Origin: DATBHM01 sp963772375
GTDB taxonomy: Bacteria > Actinomycetota > UBA4738 > JACQTL01
Reading direction: 5' to 3'
DNA length: 64,000 nucleotides
NCBI GenBank assembly: GCA_963772375.1
Contig: CAVYXG010000001.1
Span: 806,001 to 870,000 of the forward strand
Part shown: positions 1 to 8,773 of the stretch, piece after piece
Layout of the letters: every line of letters starts with the position of its first letter
Numbering within the stretch: the first letter of the stretch is position 1
Program-made: the position numbers and the translations under genes
The notes under the pieces: generated by a model
The model's input: the letters and a program-made list of their open reading frames with translations, nothing else
The model's database searches: none
What the model was told of the DNA's origin: nothing

Positions 1-563
1 CGCTCGACACGTCCGACGAGGCCCGCATCGCCGAGGCGTTCCGGGAGGTGGCCGAGAAGATGGGGCCGGTCACCGGCCTGGTGAACAACGCCGGCATCAG
101 CCGCGACGGGCTCACCGTGAAGTACCCGACCGACGAGTACGACCGGACGATGGCGGTGAACGCACGGGGGTCGTTCCTCTGCTCGCGGACCGCACTCCGG
201 TCGATGCTCCGGGAGCGGTTCGGACGGATCGTCAACATCTCCTCCGCGGTCGCCCTGCACGGGAACGCCGGCCAGGTCGCGTACGCGGCGTCGAAGGCCG
301 CGATGATCGGCATGACGCGGTCGCTGGCGCGCGAGGTGGGATCGAGGGGCATCACGGTGAACGCCATCTGCCCCGGCCTCATCTCGACCGACCTGACCGA
401 CGCGCTGCCGGACGAGGCGCACCGGTTCCTGCTGGACCGGACGCCGGCCGGCCGGCCGGGGACGCCGGAGGAGGTGGCCTCCTCCGTCCGGTTCCTGATG
501 GGCGACGAGGCGGCGTACGTGAACGGGGCGGTGCTCACCGTGGACGGTGGGCTGACCGCGTAG
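1..563 (+). CDS. fabG: 3-oxoacyl-ACP reductase FabG (5' end outside the window)
   Basis: Short-chain dehydrogenase/reductase that performs the NADPH-dependent reduction of 3-oxoacyl-ACP in type II fatty-acid synthesis. The frame is open from the first bases of the window, so the N-terminal Rossmann glycine motif is missing. What remains shows the NNAG motif, the catalytic Ser of NISSAV, the YAASKAA (Tyr-x3-Lys) active-site motif and the C-terminal VDGG typical of FabG. It is followed after 62 bp by acpP and then fabF, a normal fab cluster, which supports FabG over other SDR enzymes. An internal ATG at 48 is only a methionine inside the domain, not the start. Confidence 0.9.
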   Translation, partial: LDTSDEARIAEAFREVAEKMGPVTGLVNNAGISRDGLTVKYPTDEYDRTMAVNARGSFLCSRTALRSMLRERFGRIVNISSAVALHGNAGQVAYAASKAAMIGMTRSLAREVGSRGITVNAICPGLISTDLTDALPDEAHRFLLDRTPAGRPGTPEEVASSVRFLMGDEAAYVNGAVLTVDGGLTA

Positions 564-625
564 GCAACGGTGCAGGGCATGCCGGCGGTCGCCGGTACCC
601 TCTCGGAGAAGGAGGAGGAAGGGAC

Positions 626-877
626 ATGGACCGCAACGAGATCGAGGCGAAGGTTCGCAAGGTGCTGGCGGAGCAGCTGGCGGTGGACGAGAGCCAGGTG
701 ACGCCATCCGCGCGCTTCGCGGAGGACCTCAACGCCGACTCACTCGACCTGACCGAGGCCGTGCTGGCTCTCGAGGACGAGATGGGCATCGAGATCCCCG
801 AGGAGGAGATGGAGAAGGTCAAGACCGTCGGTCAGGCGATCGACCTCGTGGCCTCCAAGCTCGGGGTGGCGGCCTGA
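626..877 (+). CDS. acpP: acyl carrier protein
   Basis: Acyl carrier protein of 83 residues, the usual ACP length. It carries the growing acyl chain on a 4'-phosphopantetheine arm. The attachment site is the Ser of the DSLD motif at residue 39, inside the conserved ADSLDLTE helix. The protein is very acidic (EEEMEKVKT near helix III), as ACPs are. A strong purine-rich ribosome binding site (GGAGGAGGAA) lies just before the ATG. It sits between fabG and fabF, so it serves the primary fatty-acid synthase rather than a polyketide or siderophore system. Confidence 0.95.
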   Translation: MDRNEIEAKVRKVLAEQLAVDESQVTPSARFAEDLNADSLDLTEAVLALEDEMGIEIPEEEMEKVKTVGQAIDLVASKLGVAA

Positions 878-911
878 TCGCGGCCGCAACGACACGTCGG
901 GCGACCACCTG

Positions 912-2168
912 GTGGCTGCCGTGAGCGAACACGCCGAGCGCCGCCGCGTCGTCGTCACGGGCATCGGGCCGGTCACACCGGTGGGCATCGGCGTCGACGA
1001 CTTCTGGAAGGGGCTGTCCACCGGGCGCAACGGCGTCCGGCGGATCGAGCGGTTCGATCCGTCCGGCCTCCCGGTCCAGCTGGCCGGCGAGGTCCCCGAC
1101 TTCGAGCCGACCGACTTCCTCGAGCCGAAGGAGGTCAAGCGGACCGACCGCGTCGTGCACCTGGCGGTGTCGGCCGCGCATCTCGCGTACGAGGACGCCG
1201 GCAAACCCGAGATCACCGGCGAGCGGACGGGGGTGGTCATCTCGACGGGCATCGGCGGTATCGAGACCCTGCTCGACGCCCACAAGGTGCTGCTGGAGCG
1301 GGGGCCCGGCCGGGTGAGCGCCTTCATGGTCCCCGGCCTCATGGCGAACGCCTCCGCCGGACACATCGCCATGCACTTCGGCCTGACCGGGCCGAACATG
1401 TGCATCGTCACGGCGTGCGCGGCGGGCGCGCACGGCATCGGCGAGGCCTACCGCATGGTGCGCGACGGGATGATCGACGTGGCGCTGGCCGGCGGGACCG
1501 AGGCGGCGGTCGTCCCGCTCACGCTCGCCGCGTTCGCCCAGATGCAGGCGCTCACGAGGAACCCCGACCCGGAGACGGCCTCCCGGCCGTTCGACGCCGA
1601 GCGCGACGGGTTCGTCATGTCCGAGGGCGCCACCGTGCTGGTGCTCGAGTCCGAGGAGCATGCCCGCGCCCGGAGCGCGCGGATCTACGGCGAGATCGCC
1701 GGGTACGGCGCGTCGGCGGACGCGTTCCATATCACACAGCCCGAGCCCAGCGGCTCCGGCGCGGCGATCGCGATCCGCCTGGCCCTCCGCGACGCCGGCG
1801 CCTCCCCCGCGGACGTCGGATACATCAACGCGCACGGCACCTCGACGCCGCTCAACGACGCCGCCGAGACCGCCGCCATCAAGGCCGCGCTCGGCGAGGA
1901 TGTTGCGCGCAGCATCCCGGTGTCGTCGACCAAGTCCATGACCGGCCACCTGACCGGCGCGGCCGGTGCGCTCGAGGCCGGGGCCACGGCGCTCGCCGTC
2001 CACAACGGCCTGCTCCCCCCGACCATCCACTACCATACGCCGGATCCCGACTGCGACCTCGATCCGATCCCGAACGAGGCCCGCGCCGCCGACGTGACGC
2101 TCGCGCTCTCGAACTCCTTCGGGTTCGGCGGGCAGAACGCCGTCCTCGCGATCCGACGCGCGTCGTAA
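912..2168 (+). CDS. fabF: beta-ketoacyl-ACP synthase II
   Basis: Condensing enzyme that elongates acyl-ACP with malonyl-ACP. The thiolase-fold triad is present: active-site Cys near residue 169 in VTACAAGAH, first His in NAHGTSTPLND and second His in SMTGHLTGAAGA. The GFGGQN motif near the C-terminus is also typical of KASII. Length (about 415 aa) fits FabF. GTG at 912 or GTG at 921 could be the start; both sit in the same frame and differ by three residues. The gene is the third of a fabG-acpP-fabF run. Confidence 0.95.
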   Translation: MAAVSEHAERRRVVVTGIGPVTPVGIGVDDFWKGLSTGRNGVRRIERFDPSGLPVQLAGEVPDFEPTDFLEPKEVKRTDRVVHLAVSAAHLAYEDAGKPEITGERTGVVISTGIGGIETLLDAHKVLLERGPGRVSAFMVPGLMANASAGHIAMHFGLTGPNMCIVTACAAGAHGIGEAYRMVRDGMIDVALAGGTEAAVVPLTLAAFAQMQALTRNPDPETASRPFDAERDGFVMSEGATVLVLESEEHARARSARIYGEIAGYGASADAFHITQPEPSGSGAAIAIRLALRDAGASPADVGYINAHGTSTPLNDAAETAAIKAALGEDVARSIPVSSTKSMTGHLTGAAGALEAGATALAVHNGLLPPTIHYHTPDPDCDLDPIPNEARAADVTLALSNSFGFGGQNAVLAIRRAS

Positions 2169-2246
2169 CGCCCGCCCCAACTCCCCCTGGGGCGCCTCCC
2201 GCCCCCGCCATTCGGTCGGGGACCGAACGTCGGGGTCGACCTCATC

Positions 2247-2296
2247 GGTCCTGATGTCCGGACCTTTCGGGTGACGTCAACATCGGCCGAAGGACC
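2247..2296 (+). other. possible structured leader upstream of the secreted RTX protein gene
   Basis: The 216-bp gap between fabF and the next gene can fold. GGTCC at 2247-2251 can pair with GGACC at 2260-2264 or alternatively with GGACC at 2292-2296, and CCTTTCGG (2263-2270) can pair with CCGAAGG (2287-2293) apart from a bulge. The choice of two partners for one arm resembles a switch, but no known riboswitch consensus is recognised and no U-run follows. Confidence 0.3.
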
Positions 2297-2384
2297 AGAA
2301 AGCGCCGTTCGGGGCCCCGTTTCGTCAGGCAACTCCTCCGTCCAGCCGATACCTCATTCGGAGACGTGAAGGGAGTCGAGAACG

Positions 2385-3905
2385 ATGCGGCATCACCCGG
2401 GAGCCCGACCCGGTCCCCCCGCTGAACGACCGAACCGGCCGGTCCGCCGGACCGCCGCCGCCGCGGCCGGGCTGGTGCTCGCCCTGCAGCTCGCCGGCGC
2501 GGTCACGGCATCCCCGGCGCAGGCCTTCACCGGCAGGAACAGCGTCATCGCCTACGTCGGCCCCGGGACCTCGTCCAAGGACGCCACGGACCTGTGGGTA
2601 TCCAACCCCGACGGGAGCAACGCCCGGGACATGACCCCGCGCGACGGCCGGTGGGAAGCCTCCCCGATGTGGTTCGTCGAGCCGGGCCGGATCCTGTTCG
2701 TGAGCGGGAAGAAGGGCGGCCCCGGTGATCTGTACGACATGTACCAGTCGGGGAAGGGCCTCGAGAACCTGACGAACACACCCGACGCGAACGAGGGCTC
2801 GCCCTCCTACTCGCCCGGGGGTGGACGGATCACGTACTCGCGGTCGCTCTGGCGGAGCGGGCTGTTCGGGCCCGCCGACATCTGGCTGATGACGTGGACG
2901 GGCGACGATCCGCAGAACCTCACCCAGAACGCGAACGGCAACCTATCCAACACCGACCCCGTGTGGTCGCCGGACAGCTCGCTCCTGGCGTACGTGCGGT
3001 GGACCGGAGGCGTGCCCGGGATCCGGCTGATGTCCTCGGGCGGGCTGAAGATCAAGAACGCCGTGGACCTCGCGGTGACGCCCGGGCAGGACCCCGCATT
3101 CGACTCGCACCGGGTGGGCGGCAACTTCCAGCTCGTGTACTCGTACCAGGGCGACCTCTGGAAGGTCGTCATCCCGGACCCGGTGCACCCCACGACCGGC
3201 AGGCTCGACGTGCACCCGGTGCAGCTGACGAACCCGGGCAAGGGCTTGCAGGACACCCACCCGATGTGGTCACCGGACGGCACGCGGATCGTGTTCCAGC
3301 GGGGAACGCACACCATGATCATGGTGGCCGCGCCCGGCAGCGGCGCCCGTCAGCTCACCTCGCACACCTCGACCGAGCCCGACTGGCAGCCCGGCTGCAC
3401 CCGCGAGGGCGGGGACGGCAGCGACGTCCTGAGGGGAACGCCCGGTGACGACCTCCTCTGCGACTACAACGGGAACGACACGATCATCGGCCTCGGCGGC
3501 GACGACGTGATCTTCCCCGGCGCGGGCGCCGACATCGTGTACGCGGGGCCGGGCGACGACTACGTGCTCGGCGGCGTGGGGGACTACGGCGACGTCATCC
3601 ACGGCGGGTCGGGCAACGACCTGCTGGACGGGCTGCTGGGCAACGACTGGCTGTACGGTGACGATGGGAACGACCGGCTGCAGGCGGGCGACGGCAACGA
3701 CCACCTGTTCGGCGGGGCCGGGACCGACTCCATGATCGGCGGCCCGGGTTCGGACCTCCTCGACGGCGGCTCCGGTCGGGACCTGCTGAACAACCTCGAC
3801 GCCAGGGGCGACGACACGAGTGACGGCGGCGCCGGGCAGGACACCTGCTGGACCGACGACGGGGACCTCCGGCTCGGCTGCGAGATGCCGGGCTGGGCCA
3901 ACTAG
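2385..3905 (+). CDS. secreted TolB-like beta-propeller protein with C-terminal RTX calcium-binding repeats
   Basis: Predicted exported protein of 506 aa. An Arg-rich N-terminus and a hydrophobic stretch ending in TASPAQA (about residue 46) form a signal peptide. Residues about 60-340 contain repeated blades of the TolB/WD40-like type (WSPDSSLLAY, WSPDGTRIVF). Residues about 345-490 are tandem RTX nonapeptides of the form GGxGxDxxx (GLGGDDVIF, GAGADIVYA), which in known proteins bind calcium and fold as a beta-roll outside the cell. The start is an ATG with GGGAG upstream. No catalytic domain is seen, so a binding or surface role is likely. It faces a convergent phosphodiesterase gene. Confidence 0.75.
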   Translation: MRHHPGARPGPPAERPNRPVRRTAAAAAGLVLALQLAGAVTASPAQAFTGRNSVIAYVGPGTSSKDATDLWVSNPDGSNARDMTPRDGRWEASPMWFVEPGRILFVSGKKGGPGDLYDMYQSGKGLENLTNTPDANEGSPSYSPGGGRITYSRSLWRSGLFGPADIWLMTWTGDDPQNLTQNANGNLSNTDPVWSPDSSLLAYVRWTGGVPGIRLMSSGGLKIKNAVDLAVTPGQDPAFDSHRVGGNFQLVYSYQGDLWKVVIPDPVHPTTGRLDVHPVQLTNPGKGLQDTHPMWSPDGTRIVFQRGTHTMIMVAAPGSGARQLTSHTSTEPDWQPGCTREGGDGSDVLRGTPGDDLLCDYNGNDTIIGLGGDDVIFPGAGADIVYAGPGDDYVLGGVGDYGDVIHGGSGNDLLDGLLGNDWLYGDDGNDRLQAGDGNDHLFGGAGTDSMIGGPGSDLLDGGSGRDLLNNLDARGDDTSDGGAGQDTCWTDDGDLRLGCEMPGWAN

Positions 3906-3952
3906 CCCCGGCGCACCCCCCGCGAGGCCGCGCCCCAGGACCGACGACCCCG

Positions 3953-5638
3953 CTATCCCGTTTCGGGCGGCGGGATCGGAAGACACGGCAGGTGGTCGAT
4001 CAGCGTGGACGGGTAGGCGATCCGGAACGCGGGGTCGTTCGCCGTCCCGGGCGGGATCACGCTGTCGGTGGTGGCCACCTGCTGCTTCGTCAGCGTCATG
4101 ATGTAGTTCGAGATCTCGGTGAGGTTCGCCCCGGCCTTCCGCACGTTGTCCATGTTCATGAAGAGCCAGGTCGGCTGGAACGACTGGATCAGGGGGCCCG
4201 ACCCCGGCGTGCCGAACTTCTCCTGGATCAGCGGCTGGACGCGCGTCTTGGCGATGCGGATGGCGCCGGTGGTCCTCGGGTCCGGCGTGTGGCCGTGGTC
4301 GGCCGTGAGGACCATGACCCAGTTCCCCCGCCCGACGTCGGTGTTCAGGATCTTGACGAGCTGCGGCAGCTGGTCGTCCTGAACCTTCACCGTGTCGTGC
4401 ATCTCCGGGCTGTCGAGGTTCCAGATGTGCCCGACCTCGTCGATCAGCTTGTAGTTCAAGTAGAAGAGGTCGGGGACGTCGTCGGCTCCGAATCCCTCGC
4501 GCTTGATGACGGTGCGGACGACGTTTGTCTGGAACGGCAGCCGGGCCGGCGTGTCGAACCCCCCTCGGACCTTCGGGATGTCCTTGCCCCGCCACAGGCC
4601 GTCCATCTTCCCGTCGGCCGCGTCCGCGACCGGGAAGTACGTCGACAGGGCCGGGAGGTCGTTCACGTAGGAGGGGAACGAGTAGAACGGCCCGTTGACG
4701 CCGCCGAGGCCCCACTGGACGCTGCTCCGCCCGCCGTGCAGCACGGCGATGTCCTTGTCACCGCCCTGGAGCTCCGACCCGTGGCTCATCATCCCCAGGT
4801 GGAACGAGGCCGTCGCGGCGAGCCCGACCAGCGGCTTGTTCCCCATGGCCTTGTCGTATTCGTCCGCCAGCGTGGGGAGGAGGAGGTCCTTGGGTCCGTC
4901 GCCCCAGGGGGCCCGGACGTGTCCGTCCATCAGCATGTGGTTGCCGATGATGCCGTGCAGCCGGGGGTAGGCCCCCGTGCCGATGGTGGCGTGGATCTGG
5001 GCGGTGCTTGTGGGGTTCGAGCCCACCGTCGCATGGCTGAAGTACGTCCCCTCCTTCTCCAGCCGGTCCAGGTTGGGATGCTGCTTCGGCCACCGGTTGA
5101 GCACCACCAGGCCGCCCGCGTCGTACACCACGGTGAGGATCAGCCGGGGCGGCGTCTTCCGCTGCGCGGCCGGCACGAGCGCCTCGGTCATCGGCCTGCC
5201 GTCCGGCGCGTCGAACTTGAAGTGGAGCAGGTCGGCGACCGTCGGGGCGATGTCGGCCGAGGTCACCGGCCTCGTCACCGTCCCCTGTGACTTGATGTAG
5301 CCGGGTCCGTACCACAGCATCGGAACGTCCTCGAGGTACGGCCACGGGCCCGCGTGCGGATAGATGTCGTTGCCGGCGACGAAGTTCGGCAGGGTCGGAA
5401 GGATCTGGATATGCCCGCTCCGGTCTTGGCGCCACCCCCGCCACGTCTCCACCAGCCACTGGTGGGGCAGCTTGCAGACCTTCGCCGCGAGGGCCGACAC
5501 GGCGGCGGGATCGGAACCCCCGGTCGTGGCCCGTGCCGGGGAACCGTCGGTGGAACGCGGCCCACCCCCGGCGGAGGTGCACGCGGCTCCGAGCAGCAGG
5601 ACGACGACGATCGCCGCCGGCAGCGGGCGTAGGCGCAT
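3953..5638 (-). CDS. alkaline-phosphatase-superfamily phosphodiesterase lipoprotein
   Basis: Exported lipoprotein of about 561 aa in the type I phosphodiesterase/nucleotide pyrophosphatase superfamily. The N-terminus has a hydrophobic segment ending in LGAAC, with Cys20 as the lipidation site. From residue about 165 it shows the metal-binding Asp of VVYDAGG, the Thr-containing nucleophile region NPTSTAQIH and, further on, the ADHGH metal motif. Oddly, the block WYGPG...DIAPTVADLL, which is usually near the C-terminus of such enzymes, lies before the catalytic core (residues about 105-145). ATG at 5638 is preferred; an in-frame GTG at 5647 would add three residues. The substrate is not predictable. 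Confidence 0.75.
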   Translation of the reverse strand: MRLRPLPAAIVVVLLLGAACTSAGGGPRSTDGSPARATTGGSDPAAVSALAAKVCKLPHQWLVETWRGWRQDRSGHIQILPTLPNFVAGNDIYPHAGPWPYLEDVPMLWYGPGYIKSQGTVTRPVTSADIAPTVADLLHFKFDAPDGRPMTEALVPAAQRKTPPRLILTVVYDAGGLVVLNRWPKQHPNLDRLEKEGTYFSHATVGSNPTSTAQIHATIGTGAYPRLHGIIGNHMLMDGHVRAPWGDGPKDLLLPTLADEYDKAMGNKPLVGLAATASFHLGMMSHGSELQGGDKDIAVLHGGRSSVQWGLGGVNGPFYSFPSYVNDLPALSTYFPVADAADGKMDGLWRGKDIPKVRGGFDTPARLPFQTNVVRTVIKREGFGADDVPDLFYLNYKLIDEVGHIWNLDSPEMHDTVKVQDDQLPQLVKILNTDVGRGNWVMVLTADHGHTPDPRTTGAIRIAKTRVQPLIQEKFGTPGSGPLIQSFQPTWLFMNMDNVRKAGANLTEISNYIMTLTKQQVATTDSVIPPGTANDPAFRIAYPSTLIDHLPCLPIPPPETG

Positions 5639-5771
5639 GGCGGACACTCAACAGCACGAAACCCGGAAGGGCAACCTACGCACCCTGATCAGTCGGGGGG
5701 CGTCTTTGTCGGCCCTGGGGACTTCTGGAAGGATGGCGGGCTCTTCCGCGGAGCCAGGAGGCCAGGTTCGA

Positions 5772-7124
5772 ATGCCCGAGGAGAATCCGTTCCAGTACGT
5801 CCGGCTGCTCGGGAGCTGGATGGAGTCCAGGGGTGGCTGGTGGCACAGCTTCGAGCTGCCCGACGGGACGATCGTCGAGGGCGCCAACGACCTCACCGGG
5901 CTGCGGAGCCGCCTGGCCCGGTTCCCCATCCCCCAGGACCTCACCGGCAAGCGCGTGCTCGACATCGGGGCCTGGGACGGCTGGTTCAGCTTCGAGATGG
6001 AGAAGCGCGGCGCCGAGGTCCTGGCCATCGACAACTGGGACAACCCGCGATTCCACCAGATGCGCCAGATGATGGGCTCCTCGGTCGAGTACCGGATCAT
6101 GGACGTCTACGACCTCACGCCGGAGCGGATCGGACGGTTCGACCTGGTGCTGTTCCTCGGCGTCCTGTACCACCTCAAGCACCCCATCCTGGCCCTCGAA
6201 CGGGTCGCGGCGCTGTCCACGGACATGGCGGCGGTCGAGTCGTTCGTGCTCCGGGAGGAGCACCGGCCCGGCGAGCGGGTCCTGGAGCGGCCGATCATGG
6301 AGTTCTACGAGGTCGACGAGCTGGGCGGCCAGACCGACAACTGGGTCGGGCCGAGCGTGCCCACGTTGATGGCGTTCTGCCGCACGGCCGGCTTCGCACG
6401 GGTGAACCTCGAGGCCATCACTGAGTTCAGCGCGTGCGTGATCTGCTACCGCCGGTGGGACGACCGGGTCGACCCCGACGGCGCGGCGCCCCGGCTGGTG
6501 GCCGCGCACCGCAACCCAGGCCAGGGCATCAACTTCTCCACCGAGCGCGACGACTACGTCAGCGTGTTCTTCGAGTGGGACCCGCCGCGGCGTCGGGACC
6601 GCGGCGAGCTGGGCCTCGACGACGTTCAGCCCGAGGTGGGCGGGTACGGCACGCGCCCGCTGTACGTCGGTCGCCCGGAGGCCGGGGGGATCCAGGCGAA
6701 CTTCAAGCTGCCACCCGGGCTCGAGCCCGGCTGGCAGCCCGCGCGCGTCCGCGTGAAGAACGGCCCGGCCAGCAACGCCGTCGAGGTCGCCGTCGACGTG
6801 CCTCCCGCGACCGACCGGCTGACCATCCAGGGCGTTGCCGGCGACCCCGGCGGGACCGCGAACCACGTGGCCGCGGGCACCGGCCGGTCGCTCGCCATCA
6901 CGGTCGAGGGGCTCCCGGAGAACGCCGACCTGGTGAACGTGTTCGTGGTGCTCGGCCCCGGACGGCTCACCGTGCGCTCGGTGGAGCCCACCGGGCGGGG
7001 CGCGCCCGGCCCGCGCACGGTCGTGGCCGAGGTGCCGGACGGCCTCGAGGCCGGGCCGTACGACGTGCGGGTCGCGGTGGGCTCGATGCAGAGCGAGCCC
7101 GTCTCGGTCGCGGTCGCCGCCTGA
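5772..7124 (+). CDS. CmoB-like SAM-dependent methyltransferase with C-terminal beta-sandwich extension
   Basis: About 450 aa. The first 250 residues match class I SAM-dependent methyltransferases related to CmoB/DUF1698. They show motif I VLDIGAWDGWFS, an acidic end of strand 2 (AIDNWDN), and LFLGVLYHL as the motif-IV region. CmoB itself carboxymethylates tRNA wobble uridine, but this relative may act on another substrate. Residues about 330-450 are rich in beta strands and resemble an IPT/TIG-like domain (PARVRVKNGPASNAV, YDVRVAVG). The start ATG at 5772 has an ideal AGGAGG at 5756-5761. A longer frame upstream exists but lacks coding character. It is divergent from the phosphodiesterase gene. 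Confidence 0.7.
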   Translation: MPEENPFQYVRLLGSWMESRGGWWHSFELPDGTIVEGANDLTGLRSRLARFPIPQDLTGKRVLDIGAWDGWFSFEMEKRGAEVLAIDNWDNPRFHQMRQMMGSSVEYRIMDVYDLTPERIGRFDLVLFLGVLYHLKHPILALERVAALSTDMAAVESFVLREEHRPGERVLERPIMEFYEVDELGGQTDNWVGPSVPTLMAFCRTAGFARVNLEAITEFSACVICYRRWDDRVDPDGAAPRLVAAHRNPGQGINFSTERDDYVSVFFEWDPPRRRDRGELGLDDVQPEVGGYGTRPLYVGRPEAGGIQANFKLPPGLEPGWQPARVRVKNGPASNAVEVAVDVPPATDRLTIQGVAGDPGGTANHVAAGTGRSLAITVEGLPENADLVNVFVVLGPGRLTVRSVEPTGRGAPGPRTVVAEVPDGLEAGPYDVRVAVGSMQSEPVSVAVAA

Positions 7125-7154
7125 CGGCGTTCCGTCCGGCGTTCGTTCCGGTCC

Positions 7155-8696
7155 CTACTGCTGCTCGCAGTTCGAATCGTGCTCCCCGGCGACGCAGATG
7201 TCGTCGCCCGTGCCGCCGTCGAGCGTGTCGATCTGGGGGTCGCCGTTGAGCAGGTCGTTCCCCGGGCCGCCCTCGAGGGTGTCGTTCGTATGGCCCCCGT
7301 ACAGGCGGTCGTTCCCCGGGCCGCCGAGAATCACGTCGTCGCCGTCCCCTCCGTAGTCGGTGTCGTTCCCCGGCCCGAGGTCGAAGTGGTCGGGGGCGCC
7401 CCCGCTGTACGCCGTGTCGTTCCCGGAGCCGCCGATCACCACGTGGGGCGTGGCGCTCTCGGCGATGAGGACGTCGTCGCCGCCGCCGCCGCTCAGGCGG
7501 TCCGGGCTGTGGTCGATGCCGCCGATCAGCACGTCGCCGTCGTCGCCCCCGAGGAGCGCGTCGGTTCCGTTGTCCCCCGACAGGTAGTCGAGGCCCGGGC
7601 CACCGTCCATCCGGTCGTTGCCGTCGCCGCCGGTGAGGTCGTCCATCCCGGAGCTGCCGCAGATGAGGTCGTCACCGCCGCCACCGGAGATGACGTCGTC
7701 GCCCCCGAGGCCGACGATCACGTCGTCGCCCGGCGTTCCCGTGAGGACGTCGTTGCCGTTCGTCCCCACGATGGTCGGGGTCCGGCCGAAGCACATCGCT
7801 CCGGCCGAGCCGGCGCCACCGTTCGGGGAGGGCGGTGGGGGGGTCACCGGGGGCGCGCACCCCGGAGCGTTCGCCGGGTTCAGGCACTGGTTCTGCCCGG
7901 TGCCGGCGTCCATCCGGTTGACGCCGTCGTTGCCGTCCATCGCGTCGTTGCCGGGCCCGCCGCGCATGACGTCGTCGTCGCCGCCGCCGTACAGGCGGTC
8001 GTCGCCGCCGTTCCCGAACATGCGGTCCCTGCCGGGTTCGCCGATCAGGACGTCGGGGCCGTCTCCCCCGATCAGCAGGTCGTTGCCCTCCCAGGCGTGC
8101 AGGATGTCGGCGCCGGGACCGCCGTCGAGGACGTCGTCGCCGGGCCCGCCGGAGAGCGCGTCGTCGCCGGGCCCGCCGATCAGGTGGTCCTTGCCCTTGT
8201 CGAGCCCGCCCCCGGTCATCATGTCGTCGCCGGTGCCGCCGTTCTGGTAGTCGTTGCCCTTGACGCCGTAGACACCGTCGTCGCCCGGGCCGCCCCACAG
8301 CCGGTCGTTCCCGTCGAACCCCAGGACGTCGTCGTCGCCGCCCCCGCCGAGGATCACGTCGTCGCCGGTCCACCCGGACAGCACGTCGTTGCCGGGCCCG
8401 CCGCAGAGGGTGTCGTCGCCGCCCCCGCCCTCGATGTCGTCGTTGCCGCCGAGACCGACGATGACGTCGTCGCCCGTGGTGCCGACCAGGTGGTCGCCCT
8501 GTGGGGTTCCGACGATGGTCGCGACCTTGCCGCGGCAGGTGAGCTCGCCGGGCGTCGACGGGCCAACGGTTCCGCGGGAGCCGGACGACGGCGACGCGGA
8601 CGCCGACGACGACGCCGGCGGGGGCTGGGCGTTGGCCGTGCAGCCGGCGATCAGCAGGCCGACGGCGAGGATCGGGAGGAAGGTTCGCGAGCGCAT
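7155..8696 (-). CDS. secreted lipoprotein built of RTX (hemolysin-type) calcium-binding repeats
   Basis: A 513-aa lipoprotein. The N-terminus has a signal sequence ending in LLIAGC (Cys about 19), followed by a Ser/Pro-rich linker. Nearly all the rest is tandem GGxGxDxxx RTX nonapeptides in two blocks. Each block opens with the same phrase, a Cys then TIVGT, and then GDDVIVGLGGxDDI, so the protein looks like an internal duplication joined by a Pro-rich linker with PPVTPPPPSP. No enzymatic domain is visible. The ATG at 8696 directly precedes the signal peptide, and longer in-frame extensions do not look coding. Extracellular calcium-dependent folding is expected. Confidence 0.75.
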   Translation of the reverse strand: MRSRTFLPILAVGLLIAGCTANAQPPPASSSASASPSSGSRGTVGPSTPGELTCRGKVATIVGTPQGDHLVGTTGDDVIVGLGGNDDIEGGGGDDTLCGGPGNDVLSGWTGDDVILGGGGDDDVLGFDGNDRLWGGPGDDGVYGVKGNDYQNGGTGDDMMTGGGLDKGKDHLIGGPGDDALSGGPGDDVLDGGPGADILHAWEGNDLLIGGDGPDVLIGEPGRDRMFGNGGDDRLYGGGDDDVMRGGPGNDAMDGNDGVNRMDAGTGQNQCLNPANAPGCAPPVTPPPPSPNGGAGSAGAMCFGRTPTIVGTNGNDVLTGTPGDDVIVGLGGDDVISGGGGDDLICGSSGMDDLTGGDGNDRMDGGPGLDYLSGDNGTDALLGGDDGDVLIGGIDHSPDRLSGGGGDDVLIAESATPHVVIGGSGNDTAYSGGAPDHFDLGPGNDTDYGGDGDDVILGGPGNDRLYGGHTNDTLEGGPGNDLLNGDPQIDTLDGGTGDDICVAGEHDSNCEQQ

Positions 8697-8773
8697 CGGG
8701 GACCGGCCCACCCTATGCCGGATCCCCGGACTTGGGGCGGAGGCCGCGGGACCGGATCCGGGGGGTCGCGGAC

